Positions 13,801 to 29,165 of a DNA stretch of 64,000 nt are shown here, piece after piece. Source of the stretch: Megaustenia siamemsis (lineage: Eukaryota > Mollusca > Gastropoda > Stylommatophora > Ariophantidae); assembly GCA_032433765.1 (NCBI GenBank), contig JAVIAB010000046.1, forward strand, positions 61,167,388-61,231,387. The letters run 5' to 3'. The first letter of the stretch is position 1; the number at the start of each line of letters is the position of its first letter. A model generated the notes under the pieces. The model was not told the DNA's origin, searched no databases, and was given only the letters and a program-made list of their open reading frames with translations. The translations under genes and the position numbers were made by a program.

Positions 13801-15474
13801 AGACCGTAACATGACAACCACCTACCTGCACTCTCAGACCGTAACATGACAACCACCTACCTGCACTCTCAGACCGTAACATGACAATCACCTACCCGCA
13901 CTCTCAGACCGTAACATGACAATCACCTACTCGCACTCTCAGACCATAACATGACAACCACCTACCCGCACTCTCAGACCGTAACATGACAATCACCTAC
14001 TGCACTCTCAGACCGTAACATGACAATCACCTACCTGCACTCTCAGACCGTAACATGACAATCACCTACCTGCACTCTCAGACCATAACATGACAACCAC
14101 CTACCTGCACTCTCAGACCGTAACATGACAACCACCTACCCGCACTCTCAGACCGTAACATGACAATCACCACCTGCACTCTCAGACCGTAACATGACAA
14201 TCACCTACCCGCACTCTCAGACCGTAACATGACAATCACCTATCCGCACTCTCAGACCGTAACATGACAATCACCTATCCGCACTCTCAGACCGTAACAT
14301 GACAATCCCCTACCTGCACTCTCAGACCGTAACATGACAATCACCACCTGCACTCTCAGACCGTAACATGACAATCACCTAGTCCGCACTCTCAGACCGT
14401 AACATGACAATCACCTACCTGCACTCTCAGACCGTAACATGACAATCACCTACCCGCACTCTCAGACCGTAACATGACAATCACCTACCGCACTCTCAGA
14501 CCGTAACATGACAATCACCTACCGCACTCTCAGACCGTAACATGACAATCACCTACCTGCACTCTCAGACCGTAACATGACAATCACCTACCTGCACTCT
14601 CAGACCGTAACATGACAATCACCTACCCGCACTCTCAGACCGTAACATGACAATCACCTACCTGCACTCTCAGACCGTAACATGACAATCACCTACCTGC
14701 ACTCTCAGACCGTAACATGACAATCACCTACCTGCACTCTCAGACCGTAACATGACAATCACCTACCTGCACTCTCAGACCGTAACATGACAATCACCTA
14801 CCCGCACTCTCAGACCGTAACATGACAATCACCTACCTGCACTCTCAGACCGTAACATGACAATCACCTACCTGCACTCTCAGACCGTAACATGACAATC
14901 ACCTACCTGCACTCTCAGACCGTAACATGACAATCACCTACCTGCACTCTCAGACCGTAACATGACAATCACCTACTCGCACTCTCAGACCGTAACATGA
15001 CAATCACCTACCTGCACTCTCAGACCGTAACATGACAATCACCTACTGCACTCTCAGACCGTAACATGACAATCACCTACCCGCACTCTCAGACCGTAAC
15101 ATGACAATCACCTACCCGCACTCTCAGACCGTAACATGACAATCACCTACTCGCACTCTCAGACCGTAACATGACAACCACCTACCGCACTCTCAGACCG
15201 TAACATGACAATCACCTACCCGCACTCTCAGACCGTAACATGACAATCACCTACCTGCACTCTCAGACCGTAACATGACAATCACCTACCTGCACTCTCA
15301 GACCGTAACATGACAATCACCTACCTGCACTCTCAGACCGTAACATGACAACCACCTACCTGCACTCTCAGACCGTAACATGACAATCACCTACCTGCAC
15401 TCTCAGACCGTAACATGACAACCACCTACCTGCACTCTCAGACCGTAACATGACAACCACCTACCTGCACTCTC

Positions 15475-15640
15475 AGACCGTACGTAACATGACAATCACC
15501 TACCCGCACTCTCAGACCGTAACATGACAATCACCTACCCGCACTCTCAGACCGTAACATGACAATCACCTACCTACCCGCACTCTCAGACCGTAACATG
15601 ACAATCACCTACCTACCCGCACTCTCAGACCGTAACATGA
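15475..15640 (+). repeat. D junction followed by two 39-mers
   Basis: TACGTAACATG at 15481 is followed within about 90 bp by two CACCTACCTACCCG units. The same order occurs near 12138-12290 with a degraded junction. Confidence 0.78.
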
Positions 15641-16140
15641 CAACCACCTACCTGCACTCTCAGACCGTAACATGACAACCACCTACCTGCACTCTCAGAC
15701 CGTAACATGACAATCACCTACCCGCACTCTCAGACCGTAACATGACAATCACCTACTCGCACTCTCAGACCGTAACATGACAACCACCTACCCGCACTCT
15801 CAGACCGTAACATGACAATCACCTACCTGCACTCTCAGACCGTAACATGACAATCACCTACCTGCACTCTCAGACCGTAACATGACAATCACCTACCTGC
15901 ACTCTCAGACCGTAACATGACAACCACCTACCCGCACTCTCAGACCGTAACATGACAATCACCTACCTGCACTCTCAGACCGTAACATGACAATCACCTA
16001 CCCGCACTCTCAGACCGTAACATGACAATCACCTACCGCACTCTCAGACCGTAACATGACAATCACCTATCCGCACTCTCAGACCGTAACATGACAATCC
16101 CACCTGCACTCTCAGACCGTAACATGACAATCACCACCTG

Positions 16141-16172
16141 CACTCTCAGACCGCACTCTCAGACCGTAACAT
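16141..16172 (+). repeat. Truncated unit
   Basis: CACTCTCAGACC is followed directly by GCACTCTCAGACC, so about 20 bp of a monomer (GTAACATGAC through CCTAC) are missing. It is one of very few large deletions inside a unit in the window. Confidence 0.85.
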
Positions 16173-17039
16173 GACAATCACCTACCTGCACTCTCAGACC
16201 GTAACATGACAATCACCTACCTGCACTCTCAGACCGTAACATGACAATCACCTACCCGCACTCTCAGACCGTAACATGACAATCACCTACTACCGCACTC
16301 TCAGACCGTAACATGACAATCACCTACCGCACTCTCAGACCGTAACATGACAATCACCTACCTGCACTCTCAGACCGTAACATGACAATCACCTACCTGC
16401 ACTCTCAGACCGTAACATGACAATCACCTACCCGCACTCTCAGACCGTAACATGACAATCACCTACCTGCACTCTCAGACCGTAACATGACAATCACCTA
16501 CCTGCACTCTCAGACCGTAACATGACAATCACCTACCTGCACTCTCAGACCGTAACATGACAATCACCTACCTGCACTCTCAGACCGTAACATGACAATC
16601 ACCTACCCGCACTCTCAGACCGTAACATGACAATCACCTACCTGCACTCTCAGACCGTAACATGACAATCACCTACCTGCACTCTCAGACCGTAACATGA
16701 CAATCACCTACTCGCACTCTCAGACCGTAACATGACAATCACCTACCTGCACTCTCAGACCGTAACATGACAATCACCTACCTGCACTCTCAGACCGTAA
16801 CATGACAATCACCTACCCGCACTCTCAGACCGTAACATGACAATCACCTACCCGCACTCTCAGACCGTAACATGACAATCACCTACCTGCACTCTCAGAC
16901 CGTAACATGACAATCACCTACCGCACTCTCAGACCGTAACATGACAATCACCTACCCGCACTCTCAGACCGTAACATGACAACACCTACCTGCACTCTCA
17001 GACCGTAACATGACAATCACCTACCTGCACTCTCAGACC

Positions 17040-20000
17040 GTAACATGACAATCACCTACCTGCACTCTCAGACCGTAACATGACAACCACCTACCTGCAC
17101 TCTCAGACCGTAACATGACAATCACCTACCTGCACTCTCAGACCGTAACATGACAACCACCTACCTGCACTCTCAGACCGTAACATGACAACCACCTACC
17201 TGCACTCTCAGACCGTAACATGACAATCACCTACCCGCACTCTCAGACCGTAACATGACAACCACCTACCCGCACTCTCAGACCGTAACATGACAATCAC
17301 CTACCTGCACTCTCAGACCGTAACATGACAATCACCTACCTGCACTCTCAGACCGTAACATGACAATCACCTACCTGCACTCTCAGACCGTAACATGACA
17401 ACCACCTACCTGCACTCTCAGACCGTAACATGACAATCACCTACCTGCACTCTCAGACCGTAACATGACAATCACCTACCTGCACTCTCAGACCGTAACA
17501 TGACAATCACCTACCTGCACTCTCAGACCGTAACATGACAATCACCTACCCGCACTCTCAGACCGTAACATGACAACCACCTACCGCACTCTCAGACCGT
17601 AACATGACAATCACCTACCTGCACTCTCAGACCGTAACATGACAATCACCTACCTGCACTCTCAGACCGTAACATGACAATCACCTACCTGCACTCTCAG
17701 ACCGTAACATGACAATCACCTACCTGCACTCTCAGACCGTAACATGACAATCACCTACCTGCACTCTCAGACCGTAACATGACAATCACCTACCTGCACT
17801 CTCAGACCGTAACATGACAATCACCTACCTGCACTCTCAGACCGTAACATGACAACCACCTACCTGCACTCTCAGACCGTAACATGACAATCACCTACCT
17901 GCACTCTCAGACCGTAACATGACAACCACCTACCTGCACTCTCAGACCGTAACATGACAATCACCTACCTGCACTCTCAGACCGTAACATGACAATCACC
18001 TACCTGCACTCTCAGACCGTAACATGACAATCACCTACCTGCACTCTCAGACCGTAACATGACAACCACCTACCTGCACTCTCAGACCGTAACATGACAA
18101 TCACCTACCTGCACTCTCAGACCGTAACATGACAACCACCTACCTGCACTCTCAGACCGTAACATGACAATCACCTACCTGCACTCTCAGACCGTAACAT
18201 GACAACCACCTACCTGCACTCTCAGACCGTAACATGACAATCACCTACCTGCACTCTCAGACCGTAACATGACAATCACCTACCCGCACTCTCAGACCGT
18301 AACATGACAATCACCTACCCGCACTCTCAGACCGTAACATGACAATCACCTACCCGCACTCTCAGACCGTAACATGACAATCACCTACCTGCACTCTCAG
18401 ACCGTAACATGACAATCACCTACCTGCACTCTCAGACCGTAACATGACAATCACCTACCCGCACTCTCAGACCGTAACATGACAATCACCTACCGCACTC
18501 TCAGACCGTAACATGACAATCACCTACCCGCACTCTCAGACCGTAACATGACAATCACCTACCTGCACTCTCAGACCGTAACATGACAACCACCTACCCG
18601 CACTCTCAGACCGTAACATGACAATCACCTACCGCACTCTCAGACCGTAACATGACAACCACCTACCCGCACTCTCAGACCGTAACATGACAATCACCTA
18701 CCTGCACTCTCAGACCGTAACATGACAATCACCTACCCGCACTCTCAGACCGTAACATGACAACCACCTACCCGCACTCTCAGACCGTAACATGACAATC
18801 ACCTACCTGCACTCTCAGACCGTAACATGACAATCACCTACCTGCACTCTCAGACCGTAACATGACAATCACCTACCCGCACTCTCAGACCGTAACATGA
18901 CAATCACCTACCCGCACTCTCAGACCGTAACATGACAATCACCTACCCGCACTCTCAGACCGTAACATGACAATCACCTACCTGCACTCTCAGACCGTAA
19001 CATGACAACCACCTACCGCACTCTCAGACCGTAACATGACAATCACCTACCGCACTCTCAGACCGTAACATGACAACCACCTACCGCACTCTCAGACCGT
19101 AACATGACAATCACCTACCTGCACTCTCAGACCGTAACATGACAATCACCTACCCGCACTCTCAGACCGTAACATGACAATCACCTACCGCACTCTCAGA
19201 CCGTAACATGACAATCACCTACCGCACTCTCAGACCGTAACATGACAATCACCTACCTGCACTCTCAGACCGTAACATGACAATCACCTACCTGCACTCT
19301 CAGACCGTAACATGACAATCACCTACCGCACTCTCAGACCGTAACATGACAATCACCTACCTGCACTCTCAGACCGTAACATGACAATCACCTACCGCAC
19401 TCTCAGACCGTAACATGACAATCACCTACCGCACTCTCAGACCGTAACATGACAATCACCTACCGCACTCTCAGACCGTAACATGACAATCACCTACCTG
19501 CACTCTCAGACCGTAACATGACAATCACCTACCTGCACTCTCAGACCGTAACATGACAATCACCTACCCGCACTCTCAGACCGTAACATGACAATCACCT
19601 ACCTGCACTCTCAGACCGTAACATGACAATCACCTACCTGCACTCTCAGACCGTAACATGACAATCACCTACCTGCACTCTCAGACCGTAACATGACAAT
19701 CACCTACCTGCACTCTCAGACCGTAACATGACAATCACCTACCCGCACTCTCAGACCGTAACATGACAATCACCTACCTGCACTCTCAGACCGTAACATG
19801 ACAATCACCTACCTGCACTCTCAGACCGTAACATGACAATCACCTACTCGCACTCTCAGACCGTAACATGACAATCACCTACCTGCACTCTCAGACCGTA
19901 ACATGACAATCACCTACTCGCACTCTCAGACCGTAACATGACAATCACCTACCCGCACTCTCAGACCGTAACATGACAATCACCTACCCGCACTCTCAGA

Positions 20001-20350
20001 CCGTAACATGACAATCACCTACTCGCACTCTCAGACCGTAACATGACAATCACCTACCGCACTCTCAGACCGTAACATGACAATCACCTACCCGCACTCT
20101 CAGACCGTAACATGACAATCACCTACCTGCACTCTCAGACCGTAACATGACAATCACCTACCCGCACTCTCAGACCGTAACATGACAATCACCTACCTGC
20201 ACTCTCAGACCGTAACATGACAACCACCTACCTGCACTCTCAGACCGTAACATGACAATCACCTACCTGCACTCTCAGACCGTAACATGACAATCACCTA
20301 CCTGCACTCTCAGACCGTAACATGACAATCACCTACCTGCACTCTCAGAC
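17040..20350 (+). repeat. Uniform 35-mer array
   Basis: Plain 35- and 34-bp units with no 39-mer clusters, no AATCCC patches and no D junction until the one at 20352. Variation is almost limited to CCTG or CCCG, and AATC or AACC. The low diversity suggests this central part has been homogenised more than the flanks. Confidence 0.8.
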
Positions 20351-20361
20351 CGTACGTAACA
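20351..20361 (+). repeat. D junction
   Basis: TACGTAACATG occurs alone, without neighbouring 39-mers. It is the only HOR landmark I see between about 16.1 and 22.3 kb. Confidence 0.85.
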
Positions 20362-20747
20362 TGACAATCACCTACCCGCACTCTCAGACCGTAACATGAC
20401 AATCACCTACCCGCACTCTCAGACCGTAACATGACAATCACCTACCTGCACTCTCAGACCGTAACATGACAATCACCTACCTGCACTCTCAGACCGTAAC
20501 ATGACAATCACCTACCTGCACTCTCAGACCGTAACATGACAACCACCTACCTGCACTCTCAGACCGTAACATGACAATCACCTACCTGCACTCTCAGACC
20601 GTAACATGACAATCACCTACCTGCACTCTCAGACCGTAACATGACAATCACCTACCTGCACTCTCAGACCGTAACATGACAATCACCTACCGCACTCTCA
20701 GACCGTAACATGACAACCACCTACCGCACTCTCAGACCGTAACATGA

Positions 20748-21377
20748 CAATCACCTACCTGCACTCTCAGACCGTAACATGACAATCACCTACCTGCACT
20801 CTCAGACCGTAACATGACAATCACCTACCTGCACTCTCAGACCGTAACATGACAATCACCTACCTGCACTCTCAGACCGTAACATGACAATCACCTACCT
20901 GCACTCTCAGACCGTAACATGACAATCACCTACCTGCACTCTCAGACCGTAACATGACAATCACCTACCTGCACTCTCAGACCGTAACATGACAATCACC
21001 TACCTGCACTCTCAGACCGTAACATGACAATCACCTACCTGCACTCTCAGACCGTAACATGACAATCACCTACCTGCACTCTCAGACCGTAACATGACAA
21101 TCACCTACCTGCACTCTCAGACCGTAACATGACAATCACCTACCTGCACTCTCAGACCGTAACATGACAATCACCTACCTGCACTCTCAGACCGTAACAT
21201 GACAATCACCTACCTGCACTCTCAGACCGTAACATGACAATCACCTACCTGCACTCTCAGACCGTAACATGACAATCACCTACCTGCACTCTCAGACCGT
21301 AACATGACAATCACCTACCTGCACTCTCAGACCGTAACATGACAATCACCTACCTGCACTCTCAGACCGTAACATGA
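20748..21377 (+). repeat. Run of 18 identical 35-mers
   Basis: The 630 bp (18 x 35) of AATCACCTACCTG units shows no change in base or length. This is the longest perfect run in the window. It is bounded by a 34-bp AACC unit on the left and a 35-bp AACC unit on the right. Confidence 0.88.
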
Positions 21378-22359
21378 CAACCACCTACCTGCACTCTCAG
21401 ACCGTAACATGACAATCACCTACCCGCACTCTCAGACCGTAACATGACAATCACCTACCCGCACTCTCAGACCGTAACATGACAATCACCTACCCGCACT
21501 CTCAGACCGTAACATGACAATCACCTACCTGCACTCTCAGACCGTAACATGACAATCACCTACCTGCACTCTCAGACCGTAACATGACAATCACCTACCC
21601 GCACTCTCAGACCGTAACATGACAATCACCTACCTGCACTCTCAGACCGTAACATGACAATCACCTACCTGCACTCTCAGACCGTAACATGACAATCACC
21701 TACCTGCACTCTCAGACCGTAACATGACAACCACCTACCGCACTCTCAGACCGTAACATGACAATCACCTACCCGCACTCTCAGACCGTAACATGACAAC
21801 CACCTACCCGCACTCTCAGACCGTAACATGACAATCACCTACCTGCACTCTCAGACCGTAACATGACAACCACCTACCCGCACTCTCAGACCGTAACATG
21901 ACAACCACCTACCCGCACTCTCAGACCGTAACATGACAATCACCTACCTGCACTCTCAGACCGTAACATGACAATCACCTACCTGCACTCTCAGACCGTA
22001 ACATGACAATCACCTACCGCACTCTCAGACCGTAACATGACAATCACCTACCGCACTCTCAGACCGTAACATGACAATCACCTACCCGCACTCTCAGACC
22101 GTAACATGACAATCACCTACCTGCACTCTCAGACCGTAACATGACAATCACCTACCCGCACTCTCAGACCGTAACATGACAATCACCTACCCGCACTCTC
22201 AGACCGTAACATGACAACCACCTACCCGCACTCTCAGACCGTAACATGACAATCACCTACCTGCACTCTCAGACCGTAACATGACAACCACCTACCTGCA
22301 CTCTCAGACCGTAACATGACAATCACCTACCTGCACTCTCAGACCGTAACATGACAACC

Positions 22360-22650
22360 ACCTACCTACCCGCACTCTCAGACCGTAACATGACAATCAC
22401 CTACCTGCACTCTCAGACCGTAACATGACAACCACCTACCTACCCGCACTCTCAGACCGTAACATGACAATCACCTACCTGCACTCTCAGACCGTAACAT
22501 GACAACCACCCTACCCGCACTCTCAGACCGTAACATGACAATCACCTACTACCTGCACTCTCAGACCGTAACATGACAATAACATACCTACCCGCACTCT
22601 CAGACCGTAACATGACAATCACCTACCTACCCGCACTCTCAGACCGTAAC
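22360..22650 (+). repeat. A-type 39-mer cluster
   Basis: Long units alternate with 35-mers, then come a 38-mer CACCTACTACCTG (about 22540), the AATAACATACC word (22578) and a 39-mer. The missing base in CTACTACC breaks the frame that is open in the A clusters at 8923 and 33643. Confidence 0.82.
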
Positions 22651-23904
22651 ATGACAATCACCTACCTGCACTCTCAGACCGTAACATGACAATCACCTAC
22701 CTGCACTCTCAGACCGTAACATGACAACCACCTACCTGCACTCTCAGACCGTAACATGACAATCACCTACCCGCACTCTCAGACCGTAACATGACAATCA
22801 CCTACTCGCACTCTCAGACCATAACATGACAATCACCTACCTGCACTCTCAGACCGTAACATGACAATCACCTACCTGCACTCTCAGACCGTAACATGAC
22901 AACCACCTACCTGCACTCTCAGACCGTAACATGACAATCACCTACCGCACTCTCAGACCGTAACATGACAATCACCTACCTGCACTCTCAGACCGTAACA
23001 TGACAACCACCTACCTGCACTCTCAGACCGTAACATGACAACCACCTACCGCACTCTCAGACCGTAACATGACAATCACCACCTGCACTCTCAGACCGTA
23101 ACATGACAATCACCTACCTGCACTCTCAGACCGTAACATGACAATCACCTACCGCACTCTCAGACCGTAACATGACAATCACCTACCGCACTCTCAGACC
23201 GTAACATGACAATCCCACCTGCACTCTCAGACCGTAACATGACAATCACCTACCTGCACTCTCAGACCGTAACATGACAATCACCTACCTGCACTCTCAG
23301 ACCGTAACATGACAACCACCTACCTGCACTCTCAGACCGTAACATGACAATCACCTACCCGCACTCTCAGACCGTAACATGACAATCACCTACCCGCACT
23401 CTCAGACCGTAACATGACAATCCACCTACCGCACTCTCAGACCGTAACATGACAATCACCTACCGCACTCTCAGACCGTAACATGACAATCACCTACCCG
23501 CACTCTCAGACCGTAACATGACAATCACCTACCCGCACTCTCAGACCGTAACATGACAATCACCTACCTGCACTCTCAGACCGTAACATGACAACCACCT
23601 ACCCGCACTCTCAGACCGTAACATGACAATCACCTACCCGCACTCTCAGACCGTAACATGACAACCACCTACCCGCACTCTCAGACCGTAACATGACAAT
23701 CACCTACCTGCACTCTCAGACCGTAACATGACAATCACCTACCCGCACTCTCAGACCGTAACATGACAACCACCTACCTGCACTCTCAGACCGTAACATG
23801 ACAATCACCTACCTGCACTCTCAGACCGTAACATGACAACCACCTACCTGCACTCTCAGACCGTAACATGACAATCACCTACCTGCACTCTCAGACCGTA
23901 ACAT

Positions 23905-24215
23905 GACAACACCTACCTACCCGCACTCTCAGACCGTAACATGACAATCTACCTACCTGCACTCTCAGACCGTAACATGACAACCACCTACCTACCCGCA
24001 CTCTCAGACCGTAACATGACAATCACCTACCTACCCGCACTCTCAGACCGTAACATGACAATCACCTACCTACCCGCACTCTCAGACCGTAACATGACAA
24101 TCACCTACCTACCCGCACTCTCAGACCGTAACATGACAATCACCTACCTACCCGCACTCTCAGACCGTAACATGACAATCACCTACCTACCCGCACTCTC
24201 AGACCGTAACATGAC
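23905..24215 (+). repeat. B-position 39-mer cluster with 102-codon open frame
   Basis: Seven consecutive 39-mers follow a shortened unit (ATGACAATCTACC), keeping 23941-24249 open. The would-be product is MTIYLPALSDRN, then MTTTYLPALSDRN, five MTITYLPALSDRN and the MTTTYLHSQTVT tail. It starts about 1.4 kb after the A cluster at 22360, the same A-to-B spacing seen elsewhere. No regulatory signal is visible outside the repeat itself. Confidence 0.82.
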
Positions 24216-25469
24216 AACCACCTACCTGCACTCTCAGACCGTAACATGACAACCACCTACCTGCACTCTCAGACCGTAACATGACAATCACCTACCTGCA
24301 CTCTCAGACCGTAACATGACAATCACCTACCCGCACTCTCAGACCGTAACATGACAATCACCTACTCGCACTCTCAGACCGTAACATGACAACCACCTAC
24401 CTGCACTCTCAGACCGTAACATGACAATCACCTACTCGCACTCTCAGACCGTAACATGACAATCACCTACCTGCACTCTCAGACCGTAACATGACAATCA
24501 CCTACCTGCACTCTCAGACCGTAACATGACAACCACCTACCTGCACTCTCAGACCGTAACATGACAACCACCTACCCGCACTCTCAGACCGTAACATGAC
24601 AATCACCTACCTGCACTCTCAGACCGTAACATGACAATCACCTACCTGCACTCTCAGACCGTAACATGACAATCACCTACCGCACTCTCAGACCGTAACA
24701 TGACAATCACCTACCGCACTCTCAGACCGTAACATGACAATCCAGCCTGCACTCTCAGACCGTAACATGACAATCACCTACCTGCACTCTCAGACCGTAA
24801 CATGACAATCACCTACCGCACTCTCAGACCGTAACATGACAATCACCTACCTGCACTCTCAGACCGTAACATGACAATCACCTACCTGCACTCTCAGACC
24901 GTAACATGACAATCACCTACCTGCACTCTCAGACCGTAACATGACAATCACCTACCGCACTCTCAGACCGTAACATGACAATCACCCACCTGCACTCTCA
25001 GACCGTAACATGACAATCACCTACCTGCACTCTCAGACCGTAACATGACAATCACCTACCCGCACTCTCAGACCGTAACATGACAATCACCTACCTGCAC
25101 TCTCAGACCGTAACATGACAATCACCTACCTGCACTCTCAGACCGTAACATGACAATCACCTACCTGCACTCTCAGACCGTAACATGACAATCACCTACC
25201 TGCACTCTCAGACCGTAACATGACAATCACCTACCCGCACTCTCAGACCGTAACATGACAATCACCTACCTGCACTCTCAGACCGTAACATGACAATCAC
25301 CTACCTGCACTCTCAGACCGTAACATGACAATCACCTACCTGCACTCTCAGACCGTAACATGACAATCACCTACCTGCACTCTCAGACCGTAACATGACA
25401 ATCACCTACTGCACTCTCAGACCGTAACATGACAATCACCTACCTGCACTCTCAGACCGTAACATGACA

Positions 25470-25530
25470 ATCACCTACCTCGCACTCTCAGACCGTAACA
25501 TGACAATCACCTACCTACCCGCACTCTCAG
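25470..25530 (+). repeat. Two isolated long units
   Basis: A CACCTACCTCGC unit is followed by one CACCTACCTACCCG 39-mer, both inside otherwise plain 35-mer array. No open frame forms. Confidence 0.7.
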
Positions 25531-28500
25531 ACCGTAACATGACAATCACCTACCCGCACTCTCAGACCGTAACATGACAATCACCTACCGCACTCTCAGA
25601 CCGTAACATGACAACCACCTACCTGCACTCTCAGACCGTAACATGACAATCACCTACCCGCACTCTCAGACCGTAACATGACAATCACCTACCTGCACTC
25701 TCAGACCGTAACATGACAATCACCTACCTGCACTCTCAGACCGTAACATGACAATCACCTACCTGCACTCTCAGACCGTAACATGACAATCACCTACCTG
25801 CACTCTCAGACCGTAACATGACAATCACCTACCTGCACTCTCAGACCGTAACATGACAATCACCTACCTGCACTCTCAGACCGTAACATGACAACCACCT
25901 ACCTGCACTCTCAGACCCGTAACATGACAATCACCTACCTGCACTCTCAGACCATAACATGACAACCACCTACCTGCACTCTCAGACCGTAACATGACAA
26001 CCACCTACCTGCACTCTCAGACCGTAACATGACAATCACCTACCTGCACTCTCAGACCGTAACATGACAATCACCTACCTGCACTCTCAGACCGTAACAT
26101 GACAACCACCTACCTGCACTCTCAGACCGTAACATGACAATCACCTACCTGCACTCTCAGACCGTAACATGACAACCACCTACCTGCACTCTCAGACCGT
26201 AACATGACAATCACCTACCTGCACTCTCAGACCGTAACATGACAATCACCTACCCGCACTCTCAGACCGTAACATGACAATCACCTACCTGCACTCTCAG
26301 ACCGTAACATGACAATCACCTACCTGCACTCTCAGACCGTAACATGACAACCACCTACCTGCACTCTCAGACCGTAACATGACAATCACCTACCTGCACT
26401 CTCAGACCGTAACATGACAATCACCTACCTGCACTCTCAGACCGTAACATGACAATCACCTACCTGCACTCTCAGACCGTAACATGACAATCACCTACCC
26501 GCACTCTCAGACCGTAACATGACAATCACCTACCTGCACTCTCAGACCGTAACATGACAATCACCTACCTGCACTCTCAGACCGTAACATGACAATCACC
26601 TACCTGCACTCTCAGACCGTAACATGACAATCACCTACCTGCACTCTCAGACCGTAACATGACAATCACCTACCCGCACTCTCAGACCGTAACATGACAA
26701 TCACCTACCTGCACTCTCAGACCGTAACATGACAATCACCTACCTGCACTCTCAGACCGTAACATGACAATCACCTACCTGCACTCTCAGACCGTAACAT
26801 GACAATCACCTACCTGCACTCTCAGACCGTAACATGACAATCACCTACTCGCACTCTCAGACCGTAACATGACAATCACCTACCTGCACTCTCAGACCGT
26901 AACATGACAATCACCTACTGCACTCTCAGACCGTAACATGACAATCACCTACCTGCACTCTCAGACCGTAACATGACAATCACCTACCCGCACTCTCAGA
27001 CCGTAACATGACAATCACCTACCGCACTCTCAGACCGTAACATGACAACCACCTACCTGCACTCTCAGACCGTAACATGACAATCACCTACCCGCACTCT
27101 CAGACCGTAACATGACAAACACCTACCTGCACTCTCAGACCGTAACATGACAATCACCTATCTGCACTCTCAGACCGTAACATGACAATCACCTACCTGC
27201 ACTCTCAGACCGTAACATGACAACCACCTACCTGCACTCTCAGACCGTAACATGACAATCACCTACCTGCACTCTCAGACCGTAACATGACAACCACCTA
27301 CCTGCACTCTCAAACCGTAACATGACAACCACCTACCTGCACTCTCAGACCGTAACATGACAATCACCTACCCGCACTCTCAGACCGTAACATGACAACC
27401 ACCTACCCGCACTCTCAGACCGTAACATGACAATCACCTACCTGCACTCTCAGACCGTAACATGACAATCACCTACCTGCACTCTCAGACCGTAACATGA
27501 CAATCACCTACCTGCACTCTCAGACCGTAACATGACAACCACCTACCTGCACTCTCAGACCGTAACATGACAATCACCTACCTGCACTCTCAGACCGTAA
27601 CATGACAATCACCTACCTGCACTCTCAGACCGTAACATGACAACCACCTACCTGCACTCTCAGACCGTAACATGACAATCACCTACCGCACTCTCAGACC
27701 GTAACATGACAACCACCTACCGCACTCTCAGACCGTAACATGACAATCACCTACCTGCACTCTCAGACCGTAACATGACAACCACCTACCTGCACTCTCA
27801 GACCGTAACATGACAATCACCTACCTGCACTCTCAGACCGTAACATGACAATCACCTACCTGCACTCTCAGACCGTAACATGACAATCACCTACCTGCAC
27901 TCTCAGACCGTAACATGACAATCACCTACCTGCACTCTCAGACCGTAACATGACAATCACCTACCTGCACTCTCAGACCGTAACATGACAACCACCTACC
28001 TGCACTCTCAGACCGTAACATGACAATCACCTACCTGCACTCTCAGACCGTAACATGACAACCACCTACCTGCACTCTCAGACCGTAACATGACAATCAC
28101 CTACCTGCACTCTCAGACCGTAACATGACAATCACCTACCTGCACTCTCAGACCGTAACATGACAATCACCTACCTGCACTCTCAGACCGTAACATGACA
28201 ACCACCTACCCTGCACTCTCAGACCGTAACATGACAATCACCTACCTGCACTCTCAGACCGTAACATGACAACCACCTACCTGCACTCTCAGACCGTAAC
28301 ATGACAATCACCTACCTGCACTCTCAGACCGTAACATGACAATCACCTACCTGCACTCTCAGACCGTAACATGACAACCACCTACCTGCACTCTCAGACC
28401 GTAACATGACAATCACCTACCCGCACTCTCAGACCGTAACATGACAATCACCTACCTGCACTCTCAGACCGTAACATGACAACCACCTACCCGCACTCTC

Positions 28501-28760
28501 AGACCGTAACATGACAATCACCTACCCGCACTCTCAGACCGTAACATGACAATCACCTACCCGCACTCTCAGACCGTAACATGACAATCACCTACCTGCA
28601 CTCTCAGACCGTAACATGACAACCACCTACCGCACTCTCAGACCGTAACATGACAATCACCTACCTGCACTCTCAGACCGTAACATGACAATCACCTACC
28701 TGCACTCTCAGACCGTAACATGACAATCACCTACCTGCACTCTCAGACCGTAACATGACA
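25530..28760 (+). repeat. Uniform 35-mer array
   Basis: Almost entirely 35-mers of the CCTG form with scattered CCCG and 34-bp units. No 39-mers, C patches or D junctions are visible. Small irregularities are CAGACCCG at about 25913 and CTACCCTGC at about 28207. Confidence 0.8.
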
Positions 28761-29165
28761 ACCACCTACCTACCGCACTCTCAGACCGTAACATGACAAT
28801 CACCTACCTGCACTCTCAGACCGTAACATGACAACCAACCTACCCGCACTCTCAGACCGTAACATGACAATCACCTACTACCTGCACTCTCAGACCGTAA
28901 CATGACAACAATCACCTACCCGCACTCTCAGACCGTAACATGACAATCACCTACCTGCACTCTCAGACCGTAACATGACAACCACCTACCTACCCGCACT
29001 CTCAGACCGTAACATGACAATCACCTACTACCTGCACTCTCAGACCGTAACATGACAATAACATACCTACCCGCACTCTCAGACCGTAACATGACAATCA
29101 CCTACCTACCCGCACTCTCAGACCGTAACATGACAATCACCTACCTACACGCACTCTCAGACCGT
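28760..29165 (+). repeat. A-type 39-mer cluster
   Basis: This group of long units is interspersed with 35-mers. It includes an ACAACAATCACC unit with a 3-bp insertion (28901-28915), two CACCTACTACCTG 38-mers (about 28871 and 29022), AATAACATACC at 29057 and CTACACGCAC near 29145. The two CTACTACC units suggest the segment just upstream of AATAAC was duplicated here. Confidence 0.82.

Larger units (their letters stand above)
13700..17040 (+). repeat. HOR unit of about 3.34 kb, copy 2
   Basis: Second copy of the period described for 10362-13699. Shared landmarks are at 13700, 14303, 15480 and 16096. The right boundary is set by period length only; no new 39-mer cluster begins there, so the HOR seems to be interrupted at about 17 kb by the more uniform central part of the array. 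Confidence 0.55.

Noticed and set aside
16141..16172. Insertion site of a mobile element
   Set aside because: The irregularity is a deletion of about 20 bp within a monomer; there is no foreign sequence or target duplication.
28901..28915. Microsatellite expansion (CAA)
   Set aside because: Only one extra triplet is present (ACAACAATC), a single small indel.
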